DNA of 64,000 nucleotides from an uncultured Clostridium sp. (GCA_947575275.1 CANPMS010000004.1:1-64000), one strand, 5' to 3'; shown: positions 44,596-55,309, counted from the first letter of the stretch. Numbers and translations: made by a program. The notes: a model not told the origin generated them from the letters alone.

Positions 44596-44624
44596 ATTAT
44601 AACACACATCTTTTAAATAGTGAA
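44596..44624 (-). promoter_or_regulatory. Promoter of glgC-glgD
   Basis: On the minus strand TTCACT (44624-44619) and TATAAT (44601-44596) are 17 nt apart, with TG just before the -10. The 270-nt gap to asnS is otherwise A/T-rich. Confidence 0.6.
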
Positions 44625-44753
44625 CAAATAATTGGGCTATTATAAAGTTTTTTTGTGCATTTTCCGACATTTTTCTTACCGCTTACATTTTTGTCTATAT
44701 ACGATAATTTTTATATTTTTTAACACAACTTGTGTACAATAAACAGCTTACCC

Positions 44754-44782
44754 TTGAATCAATGTGCGAAATAGAGTATACT
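44754..44782 (+). promoter_or_regulatory. Promoter of asnS
   Basis: TTGAAT (44754-44759) and TATACT (44777-44782) are 17 nt apart, 46 nt before the start codon. Confidence 0.65.
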
Positions 44783-44828
44783 CTTGTACAGATATGGAAA
44801 AAAGTAATAGAATCAAAGGAGAAAGAGC

Positions 44829-46220
44829 ATGGATTTAGTAACTGTAAGAGAATTATACAAAAACCCCCAAGCCTATCTGGACAAGGAAATTTCTGTCGGC
44901 GGCTGGATCCGTAGCGTCCGGGACTCCAAAACCTTCGGATTTATTGTGGTCAGCGACGGCAGCTATTTTGAGACTCTTCAGATTGTGTATCATGACACAC
45001 TGGAAAACTTTGCAGAAATCTGCAAGCTGAACGTGGGCGCCGCCATTATTATAAAAGGCACTCTGGTGGCCACCCCGCAGGCAAAACAGCCCTTTGAGAT
45101 TCAGGCATCTGAAGTATCTGTGGAGGGTCCTTCTGCACCGGATTATCCGCTTCAGAAAAAACGCCACACGCTGGAATATCTGCGTACAATCACCCACCTT
45201 CGCCCCCGCACCAACACCTTTCAGGCAGTGTTCCGCGTTCGCTCCCTGATTGCCTATGCAATCCATCAGTATTTTCAGGAGAAGGATTTTGTCTATGTCC
45301 ATACCCCGTTGATTACGGGAAGTGACTGTGAAGGCGCCGGGGAGATGTTTCAGGTTACTACTATGAATTTAAATAATATTCCAAAAACTGAGAACGGTTC
45401 TGTGGACTTTAGCAATGACTTTTTCGGAAAGCCCACAAATCTTACGGTCAGCGGGCAGTTAAACGGCGAGGCTTACGCTATGGCATTCCGCAATATTTAC
45501 ACCTTTGGCCCCACCTTCCGCGCTGAGAATTCCAATACCACCCGCCATGCGGCAGAGTTCTGGATGATTGAACCGGAGATGGCATTTGCCGACTTACAGG
45601 ATAACATGGATCTGGCTGAAGGCATGCTCAAATATATTATCCGCTTTGTACTTGAGCGCGCGCCGGAGGAGATGGCATTCTTCAACAACTTTATTGACAA
45701 AGGACTTTTAGACCGCTTAAACAATGTGCTGCACTCTCAATTCGGACATGTGACCTACACAGAGGCCATTGAAATTTTGGAAAAAAACAATGATAATTTT
45801 GACTACAAGGTTTCCTGGGGCTGTGACCTGCAGACAGAGCATGAGCGTTATCTGACGGAGCAGGTATTTAAAAAGCCCGTTTTTGTTACAGACTATCCAA
45901 AGGAAATCAAGGCATTTTATATGAAAATGAACCCGGACAACCGGACAGTGGCTGCCGTGGACTGTCTTGTTCCCGGAATTGGTGAGATTATCGGCGGCAG
46001 CCAGCGTGAGGATGACTATGATAAGCTGTTGGCACGTATGAAGGAGCTGGACCTTAAGGCAGAAGACTACGGTTTTTATCTTGACCTGCGCAAATATGGC
46101 TCTACCCGCCATGCAGGATTTGGTCTGGGCTTTGAACGATGCGTCATGTACCTGACGGGCATAGGCAATATCCGTGATGTAGTGCCGTTCCCAAGAACCG
46201 TCGGAAACTGTGAATTATAA
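44829..46220 (+). CDS. asnS: Asparaginyl-tRNA synthetase
   Basis: The product is 463 residues. An N-terminal OB-fold anticodon-binding domain (about 15-105, '[17 protein letters not shown]') precedes a class II catalytic domain. Motif 2 is '[22 protein letters not shown]' (in part) and motif 3 is '[15 protein letters not shown]'. The Asn-type 'SNT' loop separates it from AspRS. AAGGAG lies upstream of the ATG. The two nuclease/ATPase genes follow at 10 nt. Confidence 0.96.
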   Translation: MDLVTVRELYKNPQAYLDKEISVGGWIRSVRDSKTFGFIVVSDGSYFETLQIVYHDTLENFAEICKLNVGAAIIIKGTLVATPQAKQPFEIQASEVSVEGPSAPDYPLQKKRHTLEYLRTITHLRPRTNTFQAVFRVRSLIAYAIHQYFQEKDFVYVHTPLITGSDCEGAGEMFQVTTMNLNNIPKTENGSVDFSNDFFGKPTNLTVSGQLNGEAYAMAFRNIYTFGPTFRAENSNTTRHAAEFWMIEPEMAFADLQDNMDLAEGMLKYIIRFVLERAPEEMAFFNNFIDKGLLDRLNNVLHSQFGHVTYTEAIEILEKNNDNFDYKVSWGCDLQTEHERYLTEQVFKKPVFVTDYPKEIKAFYMKMNPDNRTVAAVDCLVPGIGEIIGGSQREDDYDKLLARMKELDLKAEDYGFYLDLRKYGSTRHAGFGLGFERCVMYLTGIGNIRDVVPFPRTVGNCEL

Positions 46221-46230
46221 GGAGTGACTT

Positions 46231-47301
46231 ATGAAATTTCTTCACATTGCGGACGTTCACTGGGGTATGAATCCTGACAGTGACAAACCCTGGAGTCGTG
46301 ACCGGGCACAGGCAATTAAAAGCACCTTCTCTGAGGTGGTGCGTCAGGCACGGATACGGGATGTGGATTTTTTATTCATTGCCGGAGATTTGTTTCATCG
46401 TCAACCGCTTCTTCGTGATTTAAAAGAGGTAAACTATCTGTTTTCCACCATCCCTGAAGTGCAGGTCGTCATTATCGCCGGGAACCACGACCGCGTGCGT
46501 CCAAACTCCGCGCTGATAAGCTTTACCTGGTGTCCCAATGTAACCTACCTTATGGAAGAGAAGTTGACGAGCGTGTACTTTCAGGAGCTGAACACAGAGG
46601 TACACGGCTTTTCCTACCACACCACAGAAATTACAGAATCGCGGCTTGACAGGGTTAAGCCCCCGTTAACTCAGCGAATCCATATACTCCTCGCCCACGG
46701 CGGCGATGCGGCGCACATGCCCATTAACAAGACGGCTCTTACAAACGCCGGGTTCTCCTATGCAGCTCTTGGACATATACACAAACCGGAGCTGGCAGCG
46801 GACTTCTCCTATGGCTATCCCGGCTCCCTGGAACCTCTTGATAAGACAGAAACCGGAGCTCACGGCATGATTGCAGGAGAAATCCACTCGGCTTCCATGC
46901 AGATAGCCTCCCTGGAGTTCATCCCATTATCCAAGACTCAGTATATACCACTGGTGGTTCATGTAACCCCTGCCACCACAAACGGGGAATTGTCGGACCG
47001 GATTACAGAAGAAATCAGGACACGCGGCACACAGCATATCTACCGCTTCCGGATCCGCGGCATGCGTGATCCGGACATTGTATTTGACTTACAGCCAATT
47101 ATACAGCATATGCAGGTCATTGAGATTATTGATGAATCAGAGCCTCAGTATGACTTTAACAAGCTTTTTACAGAGCATCCCAGCGATATGATTGGATTTT
47201 ATATCCACGCACTTACAAAGGAGGACGCAAGTCCTGTGGAGAAAAAAGCTCTTTACTACGGTATTGATGCCCTGCTCCGCACCACAGATGAGAGGAGTTA
47301 A
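46231..47301 (+). CDS. SbcD/YhaO-type DNA repair exonuclease
   Basis: The product is 356 residues, a calcineurin-like phosphoesterase. All metal motifs are present: 'HIADVHWG', 'AGDLFHR', 'IAGNHDRVR', 'LLAHGG' and 'LGHIHKP'. Family members are the nuclease subunit of SbcCD/Mre11-Rad50-like complexes that process DNA ends. The next gene, 2 nt away, encodes the matching ATPase, as in B. subtilis yhaO-yhaN. Confidence 0.88.
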   Translation: MKFLHIADVHWGMNPDSDKPWSRDRAQAIKSTFSEVVRQARIRDVDFLFIAGDLFHRQPLLRDLKEVNYLFSTIPEVQVVIIAGNHDRVRPNSALISFTWCPNVTYLMEEKLTSVYFQELNTEVHGFSYHTTEITESRLDRVKPPLTQRIHILLAHGGDAAHMPINKTALTNAGFSYAALGHIHKPELAADFSYGYPGSLEPLDKTETGAHGMIAGEIHSASMQIASLEFIPLSKTQYIPLVVHVTPATTNGELSDRITEEIRTRGTQHIYRFRIRGMRDPDIVFDLQPIIQHMQVIEIIDESEPQYDFNKLFTEHPSDMIGFYIHALTKEDASPVEKKALYYGIDALLRTTDERS

Positions 47302-47303
47302 CC

Positions 47304-49136
47304 ATGCGGTTACTGGACTTACATATTGACGGATTCGGCAAGTTCCATGATTGTTCCGTCTCATTTGAAGATGGTCTGAATATTATTTACGGGAAAAACG
47401 AGGCCGGAAAATCCACCCTTCACACTTTTATACGCTGTATGCTGTTTGGCCTGGAACGAGGACGGGGACGCGCCTCAAAAAATGATTTATACAGCAGATA
47501 TGAACCCTGGCAGAACCGCGCCATCTACGGAGGAAAACTTCGGCTGGAAAAGGGCGGAAAAACCTATCGGATTGAGCGTAACTTCCAGAAGGATCAAAAA
47601 TCTCTGGTTATTGTTGATGAGACTGCGGGAAAAGAGATTGAACCCACCAAAAGTTTTATGGATTATCTTCTGGACGGACTGACCGAGACCGCCTACAATA
47701 ACACCATCAGCATCGGACAATTAAAAAGCGCCACTGACGGGGGGATGGTGACAGAGCTGCGCAATTATATTGCGAATATGAACACCTCAGGCAACATGGC
47801 GCTTAACATCACGAAAGCCACTGCATTTTTAAAAAGCCGGCGAAAGGAATTTGAGCGTCAGATTGTACCTGAGGCTGCACGAAGCTATACTTCTCTTCTG
47901 GGAGAAATCCGCACCATCGAGAAAGAAATCTCTGCGCCGGAATATGAAAATCAGCTTAAGGAGTATCAAACTATGCGCTCCCAGGTAAAATCCCTGCTTG
48001 TGGAAAAACAGGAGGAGAGGGAAGCGCTGCTTCAAAAAGTTGCCAAAGGCCGACAAGCTATGGAGACAGCCCGGTTTACAGATGGCGCTTCCATTACCAG
48101 GTATCTGAACCAGGTCCATGACAACTACAGTGAATACTGCCGCCTAAAAACAGCCAGTGAAAAGAAATCACGCACTGTGTTGGCCATGCTCACCATTATT
48201 TTAGCAGCGCTGCTTGCCGGCAGTACCGCCTTCTTTTTCTCTCTGAATAACAACGCCATATTTTTACCGGGAGGAATGGGACTAATTTCACTTGTTCTGC
48301 TGATTACAGGATTTGCTCTTCTCTTAAAGGGGAAGCATCTAAAAAAGGCAGCCGCCATGGCTGGAAATTTGATGCAGGAGCTCTTCTCCCGCCATCTGGG
48401 GGATCCTTCCATATCTGAGGAAGCAATGAACGCTTTTGAAGAGCGCATGAACGAATTTTTACGGCTAAGTAAAATCCTGGAACGCTCAGAAGAATCCTTA
48501 AAAGAACAGGCGGCGGAAATCACCTCGCTAAAGGAACGTGAAACCACCTGTGAAAATGTAATTTCTGGGCAGCAGAGAACTCAGTGGGAGCTGGAAAAGA
48601 AGCTGGATCGTCTGGCGTACTGTAAAGACCAGGCAGAGTCTTTAAAGCAGGTTCTGGAAGAAAATGAACGCATCCGCCAGGAGGTTACAGCCATTGATCT
48701 GGCACTGGATACTATGACGGAGCTTTCCTCCACAATACGCGACTCTTTTGGGCTTTATCTGAACAAAACCGCATCTGGCTTAATCGACGGAATTAGCGGG
48801 GGAATCTACAACAGTATGAGTGTTGATGAAAGCCTTAATGTCTTTATAAACACCCGTACCAAGCTGATACCTGTGGAGCAGGTCTCCAGCGGCGCCATGG
48901 ATCAAATATATTTGGCGCTTCGTCTTGCCGCTGCAAAGCTGATTCAGACGAAAGACGGTCAGATGCCGCTAATCTTTGATGACAGCTTTGTACTCTATGA
49001 TGATGAGCGTCTGCGCACTGCCCTCAAATGGCTTACAAACACGTTTGACAACCAGATTATCATATTCACCTGCCACAAACGTGAAGCACAGATGCTGACC
49101 TCTAATCAGATTCCTTATTGTCTGGTGGAAATATAA
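47304..49136 (+). CDS. YhaN/SbcC-like AAA ATPase
   Basis: The product is 610 residues. Walker A 'YGKNEAGKSTL' is at about 30-40. Long coiled-coil regions flank two adjacent hydrophobic segments (about 293-318 and 328-350), so unlike Rad50 it probably spans or touches the membrane as YhaN does. The C-terminal ABC parts are 'VSSGAMDQIYLALRLAA' (signature) and Walker B 'PLIFDDSFVLYDDERL'. It should pair with the upstream nuclease. A strong terminator follows at 49150-49194. Confidence 0.85.
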   Translation: MRLLDLHIDGFGKFHDCSVSFEDGLNIIYGKNEAGKSTLHTFIRCMLFGLERGRGRASKNDLYSRYEPWQNRAIYGGKLRLEKGGKTYRIERNFQKDQKSLVIVDETAGKEIEPTKSFMDYLLDGLTETAYNNTISIGQLKSATDGGMVTELRNYIANMNTSGNMALNITKATAFLKSRRKEFERQIVPEAARSYTSLLGEIRTIEKEISAPEYENQLKEYQTMRSQVKSLLVEKQEEREALLQKVAKGRQAMETARFTDGASITRYLNQVHDNYSEYCRLKTASEKKSRTVLAMLTIILAALLAGSTAFFFSLNNNAIFLPGGMGLISLVLLITGFALLLKGKHLKKAAAMAGNLMQELFSRHLGDPSISEEAMNAFEERMNEFLRLSKILERSEESLKEQAAEITSLKERETTCENVISGQQRTQWELEKKLDRLAYCKDQAESLKQVLEENERIRQEVTAIDLALDTMTELSSTIRDSFGLYLNKTASGLIDGISGGIYNSMSVDESLNVFINTRTKLIPVEQVSSGAMDQIYLALRLAAAKLIQTKDGQMPLIFDDSFVLYDDERLRTALKWLTNTFDNQIIIFTCHKREAQMLTSNQIPYCLVEI

Positions 49137-49149
49137 GTTTTGTAACTAA

Positions 49150-49194
49150 AAAGGAGCAGAACATAAAGGTCTTCCTTTTGTCTTCTGCTCCTTT
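49150..49194. terminator. Bidirectional terminator
   Basis: A perfect 12-bp stem (AAAGGAGCAGAA at 49150-49161, TTCTGCTCCTTT at 49183-49194) lies between the convergent yhaN-like and glyA genes. Confidence 0.8.
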
Positions 49195-49215
49195 ATCATA
49201 CTTCCTTACTATTTT

Positions 49216-50463
49216 TTACTCATAAATAGGATACTTCTCACACAGCTTTGTCACTTCTGCACGGATATAATCCGCCTTGTTCTCAAAGTCTGTTGCTGCA
49301 AGCCAAATACACTCCGCAACCTTCGGCATATCCTCCTCTTTCAGCCCACGGGATGTAATGGCGGGAGTTCCGATACGGACACCTGAAGTCACAAACGGGC
49401 TTCTCGGATCGTTTGGCACCGCATTCTTGTTAAGGGTAATATACACCTCGTCGCAGCGGTGCTGCAGCTCCTTCCCGCTCACCTCCAGATTGCTTAAATC
49501 CACCAGCATTAAATGATTATCTGTGCCTCCGGACACCAGCTTAAAGCCCTGCTTTACCAGCGCCTCCGCCAATGCCGCTGCATTCTTTCTTACCTGGCTC
49601 TGGTACTCCTTAAACTCCGGCTTTAACGCCTCACCGAAACAGACTGCCTTCGCCGCGATCACATGCTCCAAAGGACCACCCTGGATTCCCGGAAAGATTG
49701 CCTTGTTAAAGTTAAATTTGTCTGCTGCAGCCTGGTTCGCCAGAATCAGACCCCCTCTGGGTCCACGCAGGGTTTTATGGGTCGTAGTGGTTACTACATC
49801 TGCATAAGGAATCGGGCTGGGATGTTCTCCTGCTGCCACCAGACCCGCAATATGAGCTATATCAACCATCAGATACGCCCCTACCTTGTCTGCAATCTCA
49901 CGGAATCTCTTAAAATCAATACATCTCGCATAGGCGCTGGCTCCCGCCAAAATCATCTTCGGCTTGCATTCCACAGCCAGTCTCTCTACTTCATCATAAT
50001 CAATAAATCCGTCATCATTAACGCCGTAAGGCACAATATTAAAATACATACCAGAAAAATTCACAGGGCTTCCATGGGACAGATGACCACCGTGATCAAG
50101 GCTCATGCTGAGAACCGTATCGCCATGCTTTAGCATCGCCACGAATACTGCCATATTTGCCTGTGCGCCGGAATGGGGCTGTACATTGGCATAGTCACAG
50201 CCAAACAACTTTTTCGCCCGCTCAATAGCAATGGTCTCCACCACGTCCACACACTCACACCCACCGTAGTAGCGCTTGCCGGAATACCCTTCTGCATATT
50301 TGTTGGTCAGCACAGTTCCCATCGCCATCATAACCGGCTCTGACACGATATTCTCAGACGCAATCAGCTCCAGATTCCTTCTCTGGCGTTTTGCCTCTGC
50401 TTCAATCGCATTGCCCACTTCCGGATCATAGTCCACAATAAATTTCATCACTTCATTGACCAT
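49216..50463 (-). CDS. glyA: Serine hydroxymethyltransferase
   Basis: The product is 415 residues. This PLP enzyme converts serine and tetrahydrofolate to glycine and methylene-THF. The PLP lysine is in '[16 protein letters not shown]'. '[12 protein letters not shown]' and '[12 protein letters not shown]' are family motifs. A promoter with near-consensus boxes lies upstream. Confidence 0.97.
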   Translation of the reverse strand: MVNEVMKFIVDYDPEVGNAIEAEAKRQRRNLELIASENIVSEPVMMAMGTVLTNKYAEGYSGKRYYGGCECVDVVETIAIERAKKLFGCDYANVQPHSGAQANMAVFVAMLKHGDTVLSMSLDHGGHLSHGSPVNFSGMYFNIVPYGVNDDGFIDYDEVERLAVECKPKMILAGASAYARCIDFKRFREIADKVGAYLMVDIAHIAGLVAAGEHPSPIPYADVVTTTTHKTLRGPRGGLILANQAAADKFNFNKAIFPGIQGGPLEHVIAAKAVCFGEALKPEFKEYQSQVRKNAAALAEALVKQGFKLVSGGTDNHLMLVDLSNLEVSGKELQHRCDEVYITLNKNAVPNDPRSPFVTSGVRIGTPAITSRGLKEEDMPKVAECIWLAATDFENKADYIRAEVTKLCEKYPIYE

Positions 50464-50510
50464 TGTTCCTTCTCCTTTTCTGTACTTTCACATTTTCATC
50501 TTTCGGTCTG

Positions 50511-50540
50511 ATTATAGTACGGTGCAGCCGCATATGTCAA
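50511..50540 (-). promoter_or_regulatory. Promoter of glyA
   Basis: On the minus strand TTGACA (50540-50535) and TATAAT (50516-50511) are 18 nt apart. The site lies just after the recJ stop, so glyA has its own start. Confidence 0.8.
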
Positions 50541-50569
50541 GAAAGAGTTGCATCATGGGCATCCCCATC

Positions 50570-52297
50570 CTAATCATGCAGCTTATATTCCCGCACCACA
50601 ACCTGGAGCATTCTGTTTCCCTTATATTCATTTAACTCCGGGTAGTATACCACGTCTATCATGTGCTTTGCCTTTGCTTCCTGCAGAAATGTATCTGCCT
50701 CCGTAAACAGCATGCCGTCCATGGCAAATCCCTCCTCCGTCAGCAGATTCAGCTTTACTGCGTTATTGTTCTTCCCCAGGGAGCGCATAGTCCGAATACG
50801 GAGATTCTTTTGTGCAAACTGAGGCTTCTCATTTCCCTGTCCAAATGGCTCCAGACGCTTTAGTTCTGTTACCAGCGCTTCAGATATGTACTCCAGAGGC
50901 ATCGGCACATCAATCCAGGTTTTCGGAATAAAATCCTCCGGTTTCAGCGCTGCCTGATCGTTTAGCCTTCTCCGAAACTCGTCCACATCATTCTCTGCTA
51001 GGGAAAAACCTGCCGCCATGGGATGACCGCCGAATTTTATCAGTAAATCCTGTACTTCACAAAGCGCCTGGTACATATGATATGCCTCAATAGACCGTCC
51101 TGAGCCCTTTGCCCCGTCCTCGCTGCCAGTCAGCACGAACGTGGGCTTGTGATAAACCTCCCGGACACGCCCTGCAATGATCCCTGCCAATGACTCATGG
51201 CAGTCAGGCAGAAATATCACCAGTACTGAATCCTCCATATACCGCTCTTCCACCTGAAGAATCGCCTCCTCCACCCCTTTCTGTGTCATAATTTTGCGCT
51301 CCTCATTTAGAAGCTTTAATTCCACAGCCCATTCCTGAGCTAACGATTCATCCTCACATAGAAGAAGCTCCAATGCAAGCTGTGCGGTTCTCAGCCGCCC
51401 GCTGGCATTTAAGCAGGGACCAATCACAAACCCAACATGGTATGCCGTCAGTGCCTCAATGTCCAAATTACATGCCTTTACCAGCGCCCTCAGCCCCACG
51501 CTTTTTGTTTGAGGCATCTTTCTTAATCCCCAGCGCACCAGAATTCGGTTCTCATCCTGCAGCCGCATCACATCGCCCACTGTGGCAATGGCAGCAAACT
51601 CCAACATATCCCCCCACTCATCCTGCGGCACGCCGCACAGCTCGTAGAGTGCCTGAACCAGCTTGTATGCTAACACACCTCCGCAGATTTCCTTAAAAGG
51701 GTATATGCACCCTTCCTGCTTCGGATTGACTACTGCATCTGCCGGGGGAAGTGACTGGTCTCCATCTGTAGTGTGTACCACCTCATGATGGTCTGTTACA
51801 ACCACCATCATGTCCAATTCCTTCGCAAGTCTTATCTGTTCCAGAGCTGCAATTCCATTGTCACAAGTTACAATAAGATGTATCCCATCTTCCTTTGCCT
51901 TTCGGATAATCGATTCATTAATTCCATATCCATCCTTCATCCGCTGGGGAATCTGGTAATCCACCATACCGCCGCATCTTACAATTCCACGGTATAAAAG
52001 ATAGGTGGAGCACACTCCGTCAATATCATAATCCCCTACAATCCGAATCCTCTTGCCCACTGCTATCTGTGCCCGGATGATTTCGGCAGCGCGATCCATA
52101 TCCTTAAGCAGATGGGGACTATACAAATCATCCATGGTTCCATTTAAATACCGGTCAATATCTTCTGTATTTATCACGTCCCGATTGCGAATAATCCGCG
52201 CTGTAACGGGACTAATGTGAAACTGCCTGGCCAACGCATCAAAATCTGCCCGTTTTGTCTGCAGCATCCACAACGCATCACTTTTACTCCTGCTCAT
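50570..52297 (-). CDS. recJ: Single-stranded-DNA-specific exonuclease RecJ
   Basis: The product is 575 residues, a 5'-3' exonuclease acting in recombination and mismatch repair. The DHH-domain motifs 'VGDYDIDGVCSTYLL', 'VTCDNGIAA' and 'VVVTDHHE' carry the metal-binding residues. 'GRSIEAYHMYQAL' and the DHHA1 'KFGGHPMAAGFSL' follow, with a C-terminal OB-like part. Its start lies inside the end of the upstream HAMP-receptor gene (14-nt overlap). Confidence 0.95.
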   Translation of the reverse strand: MSRSKSDALWMLQTKRADFDALARQFHISPVTARIIRNRDVINTEDIDRYLNGTMDDLYSPHLLKDMDRAAEIIRAQIAVGKRIRIVGDYDIDGVCSTYLLYRGIVRCGGMVDYQIPQRMKDGYGINESIIRKAKEDGIHLIVTCDNGIAALEQIRLAKELDMMVVVTDHHEVVHTTDGDQSLPPADAVVNPKQEGCIYPFKEICGGVLAYKLVQALYELCGVPQDEWGDMLEFAAIATVGDVMRLQDENRILVRWGLRKMPQTKSVGLRALVKACNLDIEALTAYHVGFVIGPCLNASGRLRTAQLALELLLCEDESLAQEWAVELKLLNEERKIMTQKGVEEAILQVEERYMEDSVLVIFLPDCHESLAGIIAGRVREVYHKPTFVLTGSEDGAKGSGRSIEAYHMYQALCEVQDLLIKFGGHPMAAGFSLAENDVDEFRRRLNDQAALKPEDFIPKTWIDVPMPLEYISEALVTELKRLEPFGQGNEKPQFAQKNLRIRTMRSLGKNNNAVKLNLLTEEGFAMDGMLFTEADTFLQEAKAKHMIDVVYYPELNEYKGNRMLQVVVREYKLHD

Positions 52298-53306
52298 CTT
52301 CCATTACCCTTTTCTTCAGCCTTTCAATTTCCTTTTCCAACTTCTCTGCTTCCTCTGCATGCTGGCGGTTCATCTCCTTTAGGCGGCTCTGCAGACTGGT
52401 CATCTCATACAGAATCGGGGCAAAATCTCCCCTATATGCCTGCTCGCAACCAGATTTTATATCAAAATTCTCGCTTCCGATTTCCTGAAACATATGAATC
52501 TCATCACTGATAATATCCTGCAGCCTCTGGATCAACTGGTTCATTGCCCCCGCCAGGATTCCAATCTCATCCCCCGCGGTATCATCCAATTGAATATCCA
52601 GATTACCTCCTGTGGCGCGCCGCGCCGCTTCTGCCAGCTTCTTTGACGGCTCACGAATCGAGCGGATTAATGATACAATCAGAATTATCACAACCATAGA
52701 TACCAGCCCAATCACCAGCAGCTTGATATGGGATAAACGATGGTACAGGCGGTCTGTCTGCTCCCTCTCTACATCTACTATTTGCTTTGTATGCGCCACT
52801 GAATCGAGAAACAGACCACTCGCCTCGTTAAACAGCTCCTGAGAGACTCCCATCATCATCTCCGTGGCCAGTTCCCGATCATTACCCTTGCTTGTTTCTA
52901 TTAAAATCCTGCTGTAATCCAGATATTCATTCCAAACCGCCTTGGCACGCTGCATCAGTTCCTGATCCTCTGCAAGGGTTGGAAGCTTTTCATATAACCG
53001 GAATTTTTCGTTAATATCCTGCTGCAGCTGCCAGAGCTCACTCTCCAACTGCTCCATCAACTGCGGGTCTGTGGTAACTGCATGGCGGCTCTCACGGATT
53101 CGATAATCGGAGGTAGCCGTATTCAGCTCCTCCGCCACAATAACCGCATTCATCCAGACATCATTCAGCACCATTCCGGCCTGATTGATTTTCCACGCTG
53201 TGGACACCGACTCCCTCCCCAGAACAAGCAGTCCCAGAATACTCACCGCGCCTAATAACATCAGCTTCGTACTTATCTTAATATCACGGAGCGTTTTCAT
53301 CTTCAT
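52284..53306 (-). CDS. Four-helix-bundle receptor with HAMP domain and no output domain
   Basis: The product is 340 residues. TM1 (about 14-30) is followed by an extracytoplasmic helical bundle of the 4HB_MCP type (about 32-190), then TM2 (about 195-215), a HAMP domain (about 215-270, 'IREPSKKLAEAARRATGGNLDIQL') and a charged coiled coil to the end. Chemoreceptors, kinases and cyclases normally continue with an output domain; here the chain stops. It could modulate a partner protein or be a cut-down chemoreceptor. No chemotaxis genes are near. Confidence 0.8.
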   Translation of the reverse strand: MKMKTLRDIKISTKLMLLGAVSILGLLVLGRESVSTAWKINQAGMVLNDVWMNAVIVAEELNTATSDYRIRESRHAVTTDPQLMEQLESELWQLQQDINEKFRLYEKLPTLAEDQELMQRAKAVWNEYLDYSRILIETSKGNDRELATEMMMGVSQELFNEASGLFLDSVAHTKQIVDVEREQTDRLYHRLSHIKLLVIGLVSMVVIILIVSLIRSIREPSKKLAEAARRATGGNLDIQLDDTAGDEIGILAGAMNQLIQRLQDIISDEIHMFQEIGSENFDIKSGCEQAYRGDFAPILYEMTSLQSRLKEMNRQHAEEAEKLEKEIERLKKRVMEDEQE

Positions 53307-53339
53307 ACCAGGAAACCTTCCTACTAATACTATTCTTTA

Positions 53340-53453
53340 CTATTCTTTCTCATAATACTTAATTAATGCCTGGGTTCCCAAATCTACTATGCCGTTCTTC
53401 TCAAGCTGCTCATACATGTTAAGCACATATTCCAGCAGACACCAGCGTCCTTT
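53340..53453 (-). pseudogene. C-terminal remnant of an unidentified gene
   Basis: An open frame of about 37 codons starts right after a stop (53454-53456), has no suitable start codon or ribosome binding site, and ends naturally. Its residues ('RWCLLEYVLNMYEQLEKNG', 'LGTQALIKYYEKE') look like a real protein end. The parent family is not recognised. The rest of 53454-53659 has no other gene signal. Confidence 0.4.
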
Positions 53454-53659
53454 TTAGACAGTATAACACACTTTTCCAAACCACACTATGTATTATTATC
53501 AATCATTTGACTAATTACCGGCCTTGCCTGTATCTGTTCCCGTGGATATTGCTTGCCTCACCACAGCTCTTGCGCTATACTATATAAGTGCAGATTCCGT
53601 GTCTGTGTCGGTTTATTTTCACAGCTTTATGCGGATATTACCTATGAGGAGATTTGATT

Positions 53660-55309
53660 ATGAGTAACGAGACCAAGAATACTGACCAATCGGTTGATTC
53701 CAGTAATTTCCTGCTTCAGGGCACGATTCTCGCCGCCGCAGGGATTATTGTCCGTCTTATCGGACTTCTCTATAAGATTCCCATGACACGGGTGCTGGGG
53801 AGAGACGGAATCGGCTGCTATAATACAGCCTATGAGGTTTATAACATTGGGCTGATTCTATCCTCCTACAGCCTTCCCCTGGCCATTTCGAAGCTGATTG
53901 CTGCCAGGCGGGTACGGAAACAAACTCAGGATATTAACCGGGTATTCCGAAGCGGGCTGCTCTTTGGCTCCATCGCAGGAGGTCTGATGACCATAATTCT
54001 TCTTTGCGAGGCAGACTGGATTACCACTAACATCTTTAAAAGTCCCAGCAGCGCTCTGTCCTTAAAGGTTATGGCGCCGACCATTCTCGTGTTCTCAATT
54101 ATGGGAGTCATCCGAGGGTATTTCCAGGGAATGGGGAGCATGGTTCCCACTTCCATCTCCCAGATTATTGAGCAGCTTGTGAATGCAGCAGTGAGTATTG
54201 CCGCATCCTATGCCTTTATGCGTCTGTTTGCAGACCGGGAAAATCCGGCATCCTATGGGGCTGCCGGGGGTACCCTTGGCACACTGTCCGGCGCAGTGGC
54301 AGCATTTATTTTTTTGACAATCTTAATACTGCGTTACCGAAAAAACCACGAGGGGGATCTAAAACATCCCCAGAGCATTCCAATAGAATCATGGGGTCTT
54401 GTATATACAGCGCTGTTCATGACGCTCACCCCAATCATTTTAAGCCAGTTCGTATACCAACTGAGCGGTACCGTGGATAACTCTATGTTCGGACTGATTA
54501 TGAGCGCCAAAGGCTATACGGAAAAAGAACGGCTCGAACTTCTGGGAGTCTATGGCGGCGAATACCGCTTGCTGTCCAATGTCCCTGTGGCTATTGCTTC
54601 CTCACTTGGAACATCTATGATTCCCAGCATCGTGCGCTCCCGCACTCAGGGAAACACCGCAGAGGCTAAGGATAAAATACGACTTACTATAAAATTCAAT
54701 ATGCTGATTGCCATTCCATGCGCAGTGGGTATGGGTGTTCTCGCTGCGCCTATTATGCTGCTGATTTTTAACGATGATACCCGGTTGGCGGCAGACTTGA
54801 TGATGCTGGGAGCCCCTGCAGTGATTTTCTTCTCTCTGTCCACCGTGACTAACGCGGTGCTCCAGGGAATTGATCTGATGCGCAAATCTGTGACCCACTC
54901 TGCTATCTCCCTGGCAATTCACACAGCATTGGTCTATGTAATGTTAAAATACATGAATATGGGCATCTACGGGCTGGTCATCGGAAATGTGATGTTCGCT
55001 CTGGTAGTCTGTATCCTCAACTGGGTGACCATCAGCAGAACACTAAAATACAGGCAGGAGATCCGAACCACATTCCTTCTTCCGCTTCTCAGCGCCGTAC
55101 TGATGGGCGTCATCACATACAGCTCCTACGCCGGGATACGCGCCATAACCCACAGCTACCGCCTGGGGCTCCTAATCAGCATTCCTCTCTCCATGGCCAT
55201 CTATGTAATTCTTATTATTTTAACGAAATCCGTCACTGAAGAGGAATTGCCCCAAATGCCCTTTGGACAAAGAATCTTATATCTGTGCAGAAAGCTGAAA
55301 CTGATGTAA
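53660..55309 (+). CDS. SpoVB/MurJ-like MOP-superfamily flippase
   Basis: The product is 549 residues with about 14 membrane helices. The start 'LLQGTILAAAGIIVRLIGLLYKIPMTR' region and 'GRDGIGCYNTAYEVYNI' are typical of the SpoVB/YtgP group, which moves lipid-linked precursors such as lipid II or teichoic or capsular units across the membrane. GAGGAG lies 8 nt before the ATG at 53660; a TTG at 53654 is less likely. A role in spore cortex or cell-wall synthesis is inferred from the family. Confidence 0.9.
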   Translation: MSNETKNTDQSVDSSNFLLQGTILAAAGIIVRLIGLLYKIPMTRVLGRDGIGCYNTAYEVYNIGLILSSYSLPLAISKLIAARRVRKQTQDINRVFRSGLLFGSIAGGLMTIILLCEADWITTNIFKSPSSALSLKVMAPTILVFSIMGVIRGYFQGMGSMVPTSISQIIEQLVNAAVSIAASYAFMRLFADRENPASYGAAGGTLGTLSGAVAAFIFLTILILRYRKNHEGDLKHPQSIPIESWGLVYTALFMTLTPIILSQFVYQLSGTVDNSMFGLIMSAKGYTEKERLELLGVYGGEYRLLSNVPVAIASSLGTSMIPSIVRSRTQGNTAEAKDKIRLTIKFNMLIAIPCAVGMGVLAAPIMLLIFNDDTRLAADLMMLGAPAVIFFSLSTVTNAVLQGIDLMRKSVTHSAISLAIHTALVYVMLKYMNMGIYGLVIGNVMFALVVCILNWVTISRTLKYRQEIRTTFLLPLLSAVLMGVITYSSYAGIRAITHSYRLGLLISIPLSMAIYVILIILTKSVTEEELPQMPFGQRILYLCRKLKLM

